In this document: one piece after another, positions 35,801 through 47,170 of the stretch
Position numbering within the stretch: position 1 is the first letter of the stretch
Layout: the number at the start of each line of letters is the position of its first letter
NCBI RefSeq assembly: GCF_036588685.1
Contig: NC_086386.1
Location: 69,252,682 to 69,316,681 of the forward strand
DNA from: Mytilus trossulus
Lineage: Eukaryota > Mollusca > Bivalvia > Mytilida > Mytilidae
Length of the DNA: 64,000 bases
Direction of reading: 5' to 3'
Notes under the pieces: generated by a model
Told to the model about the DNA's origin: nothing
What the model saw: only the letters and a program-made list of their open reading frames with translations
Database searches by the model: none
Position numbers and translations under genes: made by a program

Positions 35801-38800
35801 TTAATGGTCGTGGGCGTTTTTATATTACACATAACCAAACCAATGGCTCTCCACTTACAAAATTTGTAGTACAAAGTAATCAGACTTACAGATTCCGAGT
35901 AATAAGTGCAGCTACGTTATATCCGTTTCGCGTTTTTGTCCAGCAACATCAACCAATATACATAGTCGCATCAGATGGTTTTGAAATAGAAAAGGTACCA
36001 GTTGAATCCTTCATAATCCATCCTGGTGAAAGGATCGATTTTTTAATGGTTGCTAACCAAACTCCAGGAACGTACTTGTTAGTTGCTGAAACATTAGAAG
36101 TTGAAGCCAAACAAAGAAATCAATATCATGTTGCCGAAGCGATTATCTTTTATAACTCTTCGCAAAACAAAATCAATCTAAACCCTCCAAAGGTCATAGA
36201 GGAAGTCTGTTCAACAACATGCACAGTTTTTAATTGTCCATTTGAGTATTACCCTGCAGCTGAAAATCGAAAATGTCTCTCATTAAATGATGTCAGGTCC
36301 GCTGACCCTAATTCCCACACAGAGGATGTCGAAGGAGATGCAATTGAACACTTCTTTAATTTTGCATTCCCTGGCGATAAAGGATACACACCAGGGTCAG
36401 TGAATGGTCACCAGTTTCGACCACCATCAGTGGGGGCATACGAACACCCAGATACAGTCGACTACAACTGTGGTGCTTGTAATGAAACCACTATTTGTGA
36501 ATGCACGTATGCTGTAACATTAGATAGTCCCAACAAGGACAAGATTTACCAATTTGTGTTGACTAATATCGGAAACGGTTCTGGTTGGTCTCATCCGATT
36601 CATTTACATGGACACTCGTTTTATGTCATGAAAATGGCATTTGGTAAATACGATAAAACTTCAGGCAGGCTGATTCAAAATGGAGGTCATGAAAATCAAG
36701 ATTTAATTTGTAATGACCCGAAAAGATTTTGTTCTTATGCAAAATGGCGGAACAACTCATGGTCAAACGGATCCCATCCCTTTCTTAATTGGGATAACCC
36801 ACCTCAAAAAGATTCAATTATCGTTCCAACTGGTGGGTACGTTGTCATTAGGTTTAAGGCAGATAACCCAGGAGTCTGGTTTTTCCATTGTCATATAGAT
36901 TTACACAATACAAATGGTATGGGAATGATAATAAATGAGTCACCAAGAAATCATCTAAAGGTCCCGAATGGATTCCAAATTTGTGGAACTGCTCCAAATG
37001 ATGGTAATCATTTATTTTTAGATATATTAAATATAAAAGCTAAATATATTTTTTCATAAGCAAGGAAAAAGATATAAATTTTAGTCGAAATAAATTTAGA
37101 ATAATCTTAATGTATCCCGTTTACAGATTTAAGATATTAGCATATCGTTTATATAAATGCTCAGTCCGTAATCGACTACTTTTCTATTTACTTTGTTCCA
37201 CAAGGAGACAACGCAAACAGACAGAGTGTATAATGTAAACACATGTGATCAACTGCCCTTTCTTCACTTTTACACAATTATTCAAAATGCAAAGGGTTTC
37301 GCCACTTGAATATATGGTCTTTGGTACATTATGGCGGACTGTTAGGTTTTCAATGCTCTATAACTTCGTGTTGATTGACCTTCAATTTTTTTTAATTCGA
37401 CGCCGCTATCAGGCTATGGAGGCATATTTAGACAAAACACGCATCTGATATTTCAAAATATGCGACTGGTATCTTTGATAAATATTTCACCAAATGTGAT
37501 GATACGATAAGCTTAAAGACATTCCCGCTTTGACGTCGTTAAAGTTATGTCAGGAGGGAAATTAGAAATTTAAAAAAAAAAAAAAAGAACTTAACGGACC
37601 AAACGCGTAACTCAATAAATGGTTTTGTAAATTGACATAGTATTAAACGATATCGAAAACGGTGTACAATATATTGTCGACATTGTCTACTTTGCGATAT
37701 CGACAATATCGGTACTTCTTTGTTCACATGACATGAATAAGATTAACCTATTTTTCCACCAGTTTTCCATTATTTTTTTGTAATTAACTGTCATTGTGTG
37801 ACTGTCTTAAACCTGGCGGATATATTTTAAATGAAACTGTTATATTTTAAATACAATAAATGATTATGTAAATTTACGACGATTTTTTTTTAATGTGTCT
37901 TTGGCGTCTATTTTTTTTTTTAAGTGCTAAATGTGTTAATTTTTGTTTCACCCGAAACAATTAATTGTCATAAACCATTGTATGTGAACAAGGACTCTAC
38001 GGATGACTTTTTTTTGCAGATGCAAGAGAAAAATCAACATCGTATTTTTGGGAGATGATTGGAATTCTAATTTATTCAATAGTTATAACGTTTACTCTGG
38101 CTTTTTGCTGTTGCAAAAAGAAGTAAGTAGTACCAGTTATCTTATATGGGAGACAGTCTCGAATACATATAACATTTACACTGATATTTTCATCTAGATG
38201 TTAAAAACAGTTTTCAATATATACATAAACAACTCGTCTTAACATCAACCCAACAATGTTAGATCTGTAAATTTGCTTTCGCAAATTTTTGGATCCCTTC
38301 GCCGGGATTCGAACCCATGCTACTGTGATATCGTGACACCAAATCGCCTGCACTGCAGCCGTCCCGCTAGACCACACGACCAGCTAGGCTCTAAAAAATA
38401 GAGCTTTCGCTGGCCGTGTGTTACCTTTCTTCAGTGTTAATCTAGCGGCGTTTTCTTTTTTTTTTTTTTTTTATGTATATTATTTTTCAACTTCTCTGTA
38501 ACCTTTGTACTTGCTTGGTTTTATGAGAATAAACTATCTTAACATTGTTGGGTTGATGTTTAGACGAGTTGTATATACATTATGTACACAGCCATGTATC
38601 ACCATCATTGATGGCGATCCGATGGATACATTTGTTGTAGAGTTGTCACTGACTCAGACGTACCTATATATATATATATATATATCTACGAGTGGTTTCG
38701 TCTTAAAAGCCTTTGCAGATAATTCAAGACGTGTCACAGGGACGTAAACGTCATTTTTCTTATCATAGATTAAAGACGATAAACAAAAACTGAAAAAATA

Positions 38801-39519
38801 GGCATGATATATAACCAATCAAAATCGCTTAGATTTTTTTTAAACATATCATGACTGTCAAAATTCGCTTGTGATGTATGCTTATGTAAATACTTTCCTC
38901 ATTTATAAGGACACGTGTGAATGTAAACTGTCTTGTACGTACAGTAACGGTTTAACAGATACGCTTACGTACAGTAATGGTATAACAGAAACGCTTGCGT
39001 ACAGTAATGGTATAACAGATACGCTTACGTACAGTAATGGTATAACAGATACGCTTACGTACAGTAATGGTATACGTTAACAGATATGCTTACGTACAGT
39101 AATGGTAAAACAGATACGGTTACGTACAGTAATGGTATAACAGATACGCTTACGTACAGTAATGGTATAAGTTAACAGATATGCTTACGTACAGTAATGG
39201 TAAAACAGATACGGTTACGTACAGTAATGGTATAAGTTAACAGATATGCTTACGTACAGTAATGGTAAAACAGATACGGTTACGTACAGTAATGGTATAA
39301 GTTAACAGATATGCTTACGTACAGTAATGGTAAAACAGATACGGTTGCGTACTATATAACGTTGTTATAGTTATGTTATCTCTCTTTCTCTCTCTCTCCT
39401 ATATTCATAGTACTCTATTACATAATATACTTGTATATATACATGTTTGTCTGTCTGTCTGTCTGTCTGGTTGTTTTTTTTCACCTTTTTATTTTAGGAG
39501 AGATTACCAGCCGATGTAA
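32863..39519 (+). CDS. Laccase-like multicopper oxidase, membrane-anchored, copy 2 (intact)
   Basis: Exons 32863-32879, 34974-37003, 38020-38122 and 39498-39519 join to 723 codons. The family couples one-electron oxidation of phenols, amines or metal ions to four-electron reduction of O2. All copper motifs are complete: HWHG (His149, His151), HAH (His193, His195), HPIHLH (His546, 549, 551) and HCHIDLHNTNGM (His644, Cys645, His646, His650, Met655). The N terminus MDIRYRGSILFIAVMLVLDF is a signal peptide; then come cysteines shared with copy 1 (TACKEGTCRETDLICECF). Exon 3 supplies a transmembrane helix and exon 4 a short basic tail ending KKKRDYQPM. So the catalytic part should face outward on the cell surface or in a secretory compartment (inference). 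The substrate is not predictable from sequence. Copy 1 lies about 13 kb upstream in the same direction. AATAAA at 39641 is a plausible polyadenylation signal. Confidence 0.92.
32880..34973 (+). other. Intron 1 of oxidase copy 2
   Basis: AT-rich. A perfect 12-bp-arm hairpin AAATAATTCCTT / AAGGAATTATTT lies at 33780-33812. At 34410-34460, CCATCACGAGTTGGTTGACC is a fragment of a mussel repeat also seen at 49575. Frames at 33324 and 34223 are not supported. Confidence 0.65.
34974..37003 (+). CDS. Oxidase copy 2, exon 2 (all three cupredoxin domains)
   Basis: Uninterrupted frame carrying every copper ligand; donor GTAATC at 37004. If exon 3 were not spliced on, the frame would read through to a stop at 37057-37059, giving a product that ends ICGTAPNDGNHLFLDILN and a few more residues without a membrane anchor. 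That soluble form is possible but not shown. Confidence 0.95.
37004..38019 (+). other. Intron 2 of oxidase copy 2
   Basis: Donor GTAATC, acceptor CTTTTTTTTGCAG. Contains a degenerate mussel repeat at 37395-37490. Confidence 0.75.
38020..38122 (+). CDS. Oxidase copy 2, exon 3 (transmembrane segment)
   Basis: In phase: DAREKSTSYFWEMIGILI then YSIVITFTLAFCCCKKK. One membrane helix followed by CCC and a basic stretch, as expected for a type I membrane protein. Donor GTAAGT. Confidence 0.87.
38228..38573 (-). mobile_element. tRNA-like SINE sequence between inverted repeats
   Basis: On the minus strand an A box TGGTCTAGCGG (38364-38374) and a B box GGTTCGAATCC (38305-38315) are spaced as in a tRNA-derived RNA polymerase III promoter. 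The block is bracketed by AACTCGTCT plus ACATCAACCCAACAATGTT at 38231-38260 and its inverse at 38541-38570. It resembles common bivalve SINE heads. It is not a functional tRNA: I see no full cloverleaf. Confidence 0.7.
38935..39345. repeat. Minisatellite, 30-base unit with higher-order 64-base form
   Basis: The unit CGTACAGTAATGGTATAACA plus GATACGCTTA repeats about 13 times. Later copies alternate GGTATAAGTTAACAGATATG with GGTAAAACAGATACGGTT, making a two-unit period of about 64 bases. The TYSNGITDTL frame is a by-product. Confidence 0.92.
39498..39519 (+). CDS. Oxidase copy 2, exon 4 (last codons)
   Basis: Completes AAG and adds AGA GAT TAC CAG CCG ATG TAA (KRDYQPM). Homologous to the last exon of copy 1. 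Confidence 0.82.
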
Positions 39520-39640
39520 TAGGACGATAGTCATACATGAAGCATTTTCAATTCATTGAACATAAACCTTATAAACCTTATAAAGTCATGAAACACATGT
39601 TATGAAATAGATGTAATGTATTTGTTTATTGAAATGATTT

Positions 39641-39646
39641 AATAAA
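39641..39646 (+). promoter_or_regulatory. Candidate polyadenylation signal of oxidase copy 2
   Basis: AATAAA about 120 bases after the stop codon, the first such word downstream. Motif only. Confidence 0.4.
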
Positions 39647-39793
39647 AAGGCATTACGAAGACAATAAACAGTCAATAGAAACACGTTTTAGTCCACATAG
39701 CACAGTTTTGATAGCTTGAAGTATATACGTTTGCTTGTTGATGTTCTTTACCAATATTATATGGAGAATGCCATTTGATGTCTTTAGCTTTCT

Positions 39794-39920
39794 ATGTTGT
39801 GTTTTGTGTACTGGTGTTTGTCTTTCTGCCGTTTTTCTTATTTTGCCATGGCATTGTCAGTTTGTTTTCTACTGATGCATTTGAATATCTTTTGGAATAT
39901 TTTGCCTCTCTTGTTAGATG
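39794..39920 (+). repeat. Mussel repeat fragment (GCCATGGCATTGTCAG family)
   Basis: TTTCTATGTTGTGTTTTGTG followed by GCCATGGCATTGTCAGTTTG matches 49825-49900 and is a common mussel repeat. Its frame is not a gene. Confidence 0.65.
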
Positions 39921-39973
39921 CAGGATATTGCAAGGCTACGGAAGCCGATAAGGGCCATTCAAAAAAAATATTT

Positions 39974-40166
39974 TATGTCGTTATTACGACATAGTATGTC
40001 GTAATTTCGACATAACATGTCGTTATTACGACATCGCTATGTCGTAATTTCGACATAACATGTCGTTATAACGACATTGCTATGTCGTAATTTCGACATA
40101 TCATGTCGTAATAACGACATCACTATGTCGTTTTAACGACATACCTATGTCGTAATAACGACATCG
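39974..40166. repeat. Array of nine ATGTCGT....ACGACAT palindromes (left end)
   Basis: Nine 18-base units such as ATGTCGTTATTACGACAT and ATGTCGTAATTTCGACAT are separated by 3-4 bases. A partly scrambled array of about seven units lies at the other end (43184-43343). Confidence 0.93.
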
Positions 40167-43100
40167 CTATATTTAAAAGAATATGTATTATGATTGCTAA
40201 GAGACTAAATGGCAAAGAAATTAACAATTATACGTCATCATAATGTCCCCGATAATTATAAAAGCCCCCGCATGGTCAGCTATAAAAGAGGGAAGAAAGC
40301 TACCAGAGGGAGATTCCCCGAAATGCTGTGTGGCAGACAGTGTTATTATTCAATTATTAGCTCCCTCGGTAAAACTCCAAATGTCATATTTAATGTATTC
40401 TATTGATAAATAATTTACATGAAGCTTAATAAGTATATACAAATGTATTTGTTAATTGCATAGCTTTTGCTATTTGAATTCATTGGTTGAAGATATTTAT
40501 TTATATTGTAAAGTTTAATATTTGCATCGTCACAAAATCTTTGGTTACCTCCTTTGGGTACCTTCAGTGAGAAACTTATATATGTTATAGATACCAATTT
40601 AGTATCATGGCCCATAGTGTTAGGGCTGTACAGTCAAACAAAGTCGTTATAACAAGTTACCGGTGGTAGAATAGCTATGCAGTCACACATGTTGGAAGAA
40701 TGAAATGTGGAATTATTAGAGGACTGAAATTGTACAACCAAGTCAAGCCAAGCTTTCAATCTCCCTTTTAATAAGCGCAAACTACATGGCTTCTTGGTAT
40801 AAGGGTGTATTGAAGTATTGATAGCTCTATTTCTACTTTCAAACGTTGGGCACGCGCGATGTTCCTACAACCCCTAGGATTTAAAACAGAATCTTCGAAA
40901 TTTCATCCGCAAAACAAAATAAAAATGTTAGAAAACACGAACAAATATTAAAACAAATTCAATATATGTTTTGAATTATGTTTTTACAGCTCTTGAACAT
41001 CTCCTAAGTAATATCTAGTATATTTGAGGATTAAAAAAAGAAAGCTATGTGAAAAAAACGGATGTCCCCATCCAACGTTACATTTATGAAAAACTGTTTT
41101 AACTCTTATGTATAATGATACTATTTCTCATTCTCTGATCTTCTTGATTCTTGACAGGAACAACGACATGTGTCGGTTTTTTGTGGCGTCAAAGCCGTTA
41201 TTTTACCAAATTTCATTTGGCTCGACTGCATATTGTAGAAGAAAATGAACAAAAATAGTAAGACAATAATAATATCTAACAAAAGTACAATATTTTCCTC
41301 ATGTGAGTTCAAATATTGCTGATTAAATAACATCTTCTCTACACAGTCGTTTTTCAAACGGTAGCCATTTTGTCAAAGTTGATACTTCATTTTTCAAAGC
41401 AGTTAAGGCGGTTTTTTTTTTATAATTGATCAAAACAAAAGTTACATATACGAAGAGTAAAAAAATGCCAAGATTCTTTCCTTATCAACTACATACTTGG
41501 GTCTTAAAGGAATAAAATGCTTCCATACATTACAAAAGGGTAGCCTATTTTTCCAAATGTTTGAAAACGTCTAAAATCCTAAAGACGCTAATTTCCGACG
41601 TTAAAATGTGCTAAAGTTTCAATTAAATGTTTATGATAATTAAAACAAATCGTGTTATGAAATTTGGAGAAAGATGTTAATGATTGCTGCCGAAAAAATT
41701 TAGTGCATGTTGCAAATTGAAATTTATGTTACGGAAGTACTCCGAAATAGACCATTTAAAGTCGTCACTTCAGTTAGGTGCAATCACCAATATCAAAACA
41801 CTTAATACCAGTTCACGGAATGTTTTACTTCGCGATTTGTCCTGCTATTTCGTGATGAGAGTAATTCCTGTACTAGCGAAGCCGGAACTTTTCGTCAATA
41901 TAAACTTGTGCATGAAATGAAGGTAATTGAAAGACGAATCTCAAACAGCAACGAAAACCATTTCATCGAATAAAAAAAAAAACGGGATTATATTTTTGTT
42001 TGCGTTTTCGCGGACGACCGAGGAGTAGATTACTATATTTTAAAATGTATATATCTGAAGATGACTTGGGAAATAATTCTCAAGCCAAGGTTCAAGTAAT
42101 TGAAGGGGTGTATTTCGGCAACTTATGTGCCAGTGAAAATACAATTCTATTCAAATTTAAGCAAGGGTAAAAATGTTCGATTTACTTCCAGAGTGTCAGA
42201 TATATTTGTATTGGGGATGAATTAAGATATAGAAATTTTACAATGACAGATGATATGCAACTTGAAAGTTAAACATCCTTAACATAAAAAAAAATATGAA
42301 AACCGTATATATGTACTTCCGTCCCATCTTTTCTTCCTACATAATTTACGACAGTACTGCATTTAAAATTGAAATAACTTAAAGGGTAAACATTATTATA
42401 TCGATTTCCACAACTCGAGGTAATTATTTGATAAAATGACATCACAAAATGAACAGAACCAGAATCAACCAACAATATAAAAAACGGAATAAAACTTGCA
42501 AAAATTAATCAAAGTCAAAGACCCTCTTGGACGTCGCATTTTAAGTGTGACGTGTTGTAGGAATATCGTGCCCATCGTTTGAAAGTAGCATAGGAGCAAT
42601 TGCTACTTTTATTCACCCTTATTACAAGAAGCCATGTAGTAAGCGCTTATTTTGAAGGAGATGGGATGTTTAGTTGGCAAGTTAGGCTCGCATATTCACA
42701 TAGTCTTATCTTTCTAATCTGTCTGTACAGCCATTTGACATTCTTTAATTTATATCCCTCTATTTTTGTTTTATAAAATATATAAGTTTCTTACTGAAGG
42801 TATTCAAAGAAGGTATCCAAAGATTTTGCGACGATGCAAATATTAAACTTTACAATATAAATAAATATCTTCAACTATGAATTCAAATAGCAAAAGCTAT
42901 GCAATTAACAAATATTTACTCATTAAGCTTCATGTAAATTATTTAACAATAAAATGCATTAAATATGAAATTTGGAGTTTTACCAAGGGAGCTAATAATT
43001 GAATAATAACACTGTCTCCAACACAGCATTTCGGGGACTCTCCGTCTGGTATCTTTCCTCCCTCTTTTATAGCTGACTATGCGGGGCTTTTGTATATATT

Positions 43101-43183
43101 GGGTGCATTATGATGACGTATAGTTGTTAATATCTGTGTCATTTAGTCTCTTGGCAATCATAATACATATTCTTTTATATATA

Positions 43184-43343
43184 GCGATGTCGTTATTATG
43201 ACATGATATGTCGAAATTACGACATAGCGACGCGTTATTACGACATGATATGTCGATGTTATGTCGAAATTACGACATAGCGATGTCGTAATAACGACAT
43301 GTTATGTCGAAATTACGACATGCTATGTCGTAATTACGACATA
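43184..43343. repeat. Array of ATGTCG..CGACAT palindromes (right end)
   Basis: About seven units, including ATGTCGAAATTACGACAT and ATGTCGTAATAACGACAT, with one truncated unit (ATGTCG only) in the middle. Confidence 0.92.
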
Positions 43344-43387
43344 AAATAATTTTTTTTAATGGCCCTCATCGGCTTCCGTACAAGGCT

Positions 43388-45497
43388 TATGTATAAAGGT
43401 GAAATACTGTAACAGTTATGACAAAAACACCGTTCAATAGAATTAATATCGATCGTCATTAATGTATTAGTTTTATGGAATTAATATATACAGTTTGGAA
43501 TTTTAAAAGGTGCATAGTTCAAAAAATGTACATAAGGAGAAAATTTAACATAAATGACAACGTTTGGGTGGGATATTCTGAATAACTTAAAAATCATATA
43601 TCGAATTGTCTTTCAAAATAAAAAAAACAACGTCGATTTAACATACTTTTTTTTCAAACATTGAGGAATTTTTGTCGGTTTTTATTTCGTACAAAATGGC
43701 CTTTTGTTCAATGATTCGGAGATAATTGATAATTTGGCGTAGAAAAAAACGTTAGTATGATTGACAGTGCGACAACTATTCATCAAAAGATATAGATGTC
43801 AGCAACTTACGGCCTGCAACAATAAACATAAACCAATACTATGTAGGAGAATATAAACTGATCCTCACTGACAAAATATTAAACAATTTAGACGAAAGTA
43901 CAGCGGTCTGAATTATGTACGGAACAATAAACAAAATAATAGACAGTGACCATCAATGACTGAGTTAAGGACACCTACTTTGGTACCGGCGGCACATATA
44001 AAAAAGTAGCGGGGTTATACGTATCTACAAGCACTCGTCCTTAACCCATAACTGACAGTATGCATTGCGAACATATTGACAGGATGTAGGCCCGTTAGTA
44101 TTGAAAACTGTTCAGGACTGTATAGTTTTAATTTATTAACATCACAATCTAACAACAATATTCAAAGATCTAATTACAGTGTTAAATAGATAGTTAGTTT
44201 ATTCAAATGACCGATAAGATTTACAGGGGAATACTTAATTTAATATAGCAAGACAAAACTATTGTGAAACAAATTTTCAAAGACCGAAATTTTAAACATG
44301 CGATATCAAAATCTGTCACTTTTTTTCTAGTAAGAAAAAATCCCCTTTAAATGAGATATAGACAATTGAGTTTATACTCAAACAGGGGAAGTTTCAAATA
44401 TTCCAAGCACGTTCGGGTAGGTTCTGCAATTTAGCCTTCCAACATGACACGTACGAAACCTTTTAAAAATTGCTAAAATCAAGGTCTATAATTTGTTTTG
44501 TACGGTGGAGAATATCCTAAGAATATTTACATTTTATATGTTTGTAGTTGCAGCAATTGATCAATCGAATTAAAAGTTTAGCTGAAGACAACTAAATTTT
44601 TCGATGTTCATATAAAAAAAAAAAATATTTGTTCATAATTATAATCTGAACGATGAAGCAATAGTTTGCTTCAGGTCACATGTATACTATATGAGAGAAA
44701 ATTATCTTGTGAAACATTCTATATAATTGCTGAATAGAGTTTAAAATCTATCATTTGAAGGTCGTTGTTTTCTAGATTTATTATTTAATATCTGTTAGTT
44801 TTTAAATGTATATTGATATTCTTCACACACACCCATAGATTTTAAAAACAAAAACAAAAAAAACAAAACATAATCATATTTTTTTTTATAATCAAAGCTT
44901 GACAATAGTGTTTTTCTTGTAAATTCATACTTTAGATAGAACAAATATTGTTTACTTAATGTTCAGTGAAAAACATTTCATCCAATTTCAGTACGTTAAT
45001 ATATATAAACAGAAAATCTTGTGTGTAGGTTTTTCAAAATTAGTCGACAAAAATGACGAACAGGAAATTTTGATAGATAAGAACTACTGAAATGGGAATA
45101 TTTTGAATATTAATATAGACAGAAATTTTTTCCTGCAAACAGTCAAATAACGAACCCTTCAAGGAGAAATTTACAAAGGTTCTGTATAGTGAAGATGGTG
45201 TAGAATTATCTCTACTGAATCCATAGAATTGAACTTCTTCGTTCACACCGCGTGCAGCTGCTTATTTATACAACCCGTACAAACAAACAGACAGACAGAC
45301 GGACGCCTCTCTATAGCAAATGCTTAACTGATTGGTGGAAGAAACCAATGTAACTGTATGTCTTTATCTTAGTCAATAGTTTTGTTTTGTTTCTAAAGAA
45401 ATGTTATCCTCCTGTCATTATTTGATTCGTGTATGAATAATCGTGCACGGGTCCTATAAGTGAGAGTATAACAAAAAGAGCATTTAATTTAGTTTAA
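43388..45497. other. AT-rich stretch, no supported gene
   Basis: A mussel repeat fragment (GACAACTATTCATCAAAAG, TTACGGCCTGCAACAATAAA) lies at 43750-43850. The word AGTTAAGGAC at 43963 and its inverse at 44038 bracket a 75-base segment. No gene. Confidence 0.5.
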
Positions 45498-46182
45498 AGG
45501 GGCACTAGCTACGATATATATAAAAAAATAAAGTATGATTTTTTTTTAGATCAATCATTAATCAAATTGGAATAATGAAATAATAATTTGCTTTTAGCAA
45601 TCAATTTCCTTTAATTTTGTTGAAATAAGCGATTAAACATAATTTTTGACTGATTCGCTTGCAAGTGAAAACGTCATCATCATTCTAACCGGTATTCATG
45701 TGAACTTCAAGTTAACCCCTAGCTAGAGATTGACAACGCATGCATTGTACGTGTACTGGTTATTTAAATAAAAAGAATGTCAACAATGAAAGTGAAACTA
45801 CGGTAAATCATTTGATTACTAATTCGATGCACATAAAATCATTCTTATATGGTTAAAAACAATTAGAAACATCTATTTTTAATCTATAAAATAAAATCAA
45901 ACAGACCTATAAAAATGCAATTGCACGTGTTGTTTTAATCTATTCGTATCTTTATTTTTGTTTACATCGCTTATATGGTCATCTGAGGTCAAATCGATAG
46001 TTAATTAGATGGCGTCTGGACTAAAATACACACGAAACGAACCTATATATTATCTACCCCATGCTCTGTAAACTGTTTATTTTAGACTTTTGATAGTTTG
46101 GATAAATGTTTTACATTGTTATAAACCAAATATGAGAATTTGAGTCAAATCGGTTACAATGAATTTGACAGTTAGTGCCCCT
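45498..46182. mobile_element. 685-bp MITE flanked by TTAA
   Basis: Ends AGGGGCACTA and TAGTGCCCCT are inverted and abut TTAA at 45494-45497 and 46183-46186. TTAA targets are typical of piggyBac and Kolobok elements. No coding capacity. A decayed partial inverted copy lies at 30420-30825. Confidence 0.8.
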
Positions 46183-46744
46183 TTAAATTCATACGCATGA
46201 AATAGGAAATACATTTTTATTCAGAAAGTAGTTACTAGTAGTTACGTTCCGTCACTAATGTTATTTTAATTAATTTACATGATTTAATTAGCCTCATACA
46301 TCTATGATATTAAATAATATTCTCTTTTCGGAGGATTTTTAACTCTCTTTCTGTTTCTTCGTTCATTTACACACAAACATATGCGATAATTAAGGAACTT
46401 AACCTTGGAACAGAGTTGGCGAACGGTTACTGTTAAAAATGTAATGGAAATAACTTATCTTTCTATTAAAAAGAAAATGGGGATAAGTTGTTATGAAAGC
46501 CGTTCAGATACATGTAAGCTCAGCTTAGACATATGATCTATATCTGTACTGATGAGCATCATTCGCTCAAAGTAATAAAGAATTGAATATTTTAATCAGA
46601 TTTTTTTTTCATTTACATATATAGTAAATTACAGATTCAACAATAAAAACCTATCAAGAAAAAATAGCAGCTACTGTTTCACCAGCTAAAGTCGTCGTAC
46701 ATTGTCCCTTTATTATAATTCCATTTCTTCCGATTTTTAACAAG
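46183..46744. other. Spacer, no gene recognised
   Basis: AT-rich, ends at a pyrimidine-rich possible splice acceptor (TTTTTAACAAG) before the PAN-like frame. Confidence 0.5.
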
Positions 46745-46978
46745 CGGGCGGTTTTGCAACCAAAATCAGATATATATATGACATTAAAAAAATACAGTCA
46801 AACATTTGAAGTCATTCAGACTTTTGTTGAAAAGTCTGCCATAAAGTGTGCATCGTCATGCATTGTATCCAAGACATGCATGAGAGTCAGATTTGACACT
46901 TCGTCATATATTTGTGAACATTATTCTTCTACTGCTGTCAGTGAGGATAGCGCCGATGACCGATTGTTTGAATGTTTT
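46745..46978 (+). CDS. PAN/Apple-like domain exon fragment
   Basis: The frame reads LKKYSQTFEVIQTFVEKSAI then KCASSCIVSKTCMRVRFDT and SYICEHYSS, ending LFECF. The spacing of cysteines (KCASSC, KTC, ICEHY) and the aromatic-rich C-terminal side fit a PAN/Apple domain, an extracellular binding module common in molluscs. It has no convincing start, sits after a possible acceptor, and runs directly into an interspersed repeat at about 46979, so it is one exon or a gene remnant. No partner exon was found. Confidence 0.4.
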
Positions 46979-47170
46979 GTGTTTAACGCCACTTTCAGCA
47001 CTATTGTGGCGGACGGAATTCGGAGTACCGGAGAGAACCGACGACCGTCCTAGTTGATTAAGATTTGAATGCACCTGGAATAAGCAGGACTCGCACTCAC
47101 AATCTCAGTGTTGACAGACTTGCGATACAGTAGTCCAAGTAATAGTTATTAGACTAATCGGCCACCGAGG
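46979..47170 (+). repeat. Bivalve interspersed repeat (TTTAACGCCACTTTCAGCAC)
   Basis: TTTAACGCCACTTTCAGCAC is followed by GTACCGGAGAGAACCGACGA and ends CGGCCACCGAGG, a pattern common in bivalve genomes. Confidence 0.7.

Larger units (their letters stand above)
38123..39497 (+). other. Intron 3 of oxidase copy 2
   Basis: Holds the tRNA-like repeat at 38228-38573, the 30-base minisatellite at 38935-39345, and TCTC and TGTC microsatellites at 39378-39470. Acceptor TTTTATTTTAG. Confidence 0.8.
39938..43379. mobile_element. 3.4-kb foldback-like element with about 0.9-kb inverted ends
   Basis: Tips ACGGAAGCCGAT(A/G)AGGGCC are inverted. Flanks GCAAGGCT (39930-39937) and ACAAGGCT (43380-43387) are an 8-base target duplication with one difference. 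The inverted ends run to about 40880 on the left and 42540 on the right, including GTAAAGTTTAATATTTGCAT, CTACATGGCTTCTTG and CTACTTTCAAACG. The central 1.6 kb has no recognisable gene. Long ends with an 8-9 base duplication suggest a Mutator-like or foldback element (inference). Confidence 0.85.

Noticed and set aside
38281..38400. tRNA gene on the minus strand
   Set aside because: A and B boxes are present, but no complete cloverleaf can be drawn. The sequence matches the SINE-head pattern and lies inside a repeat.
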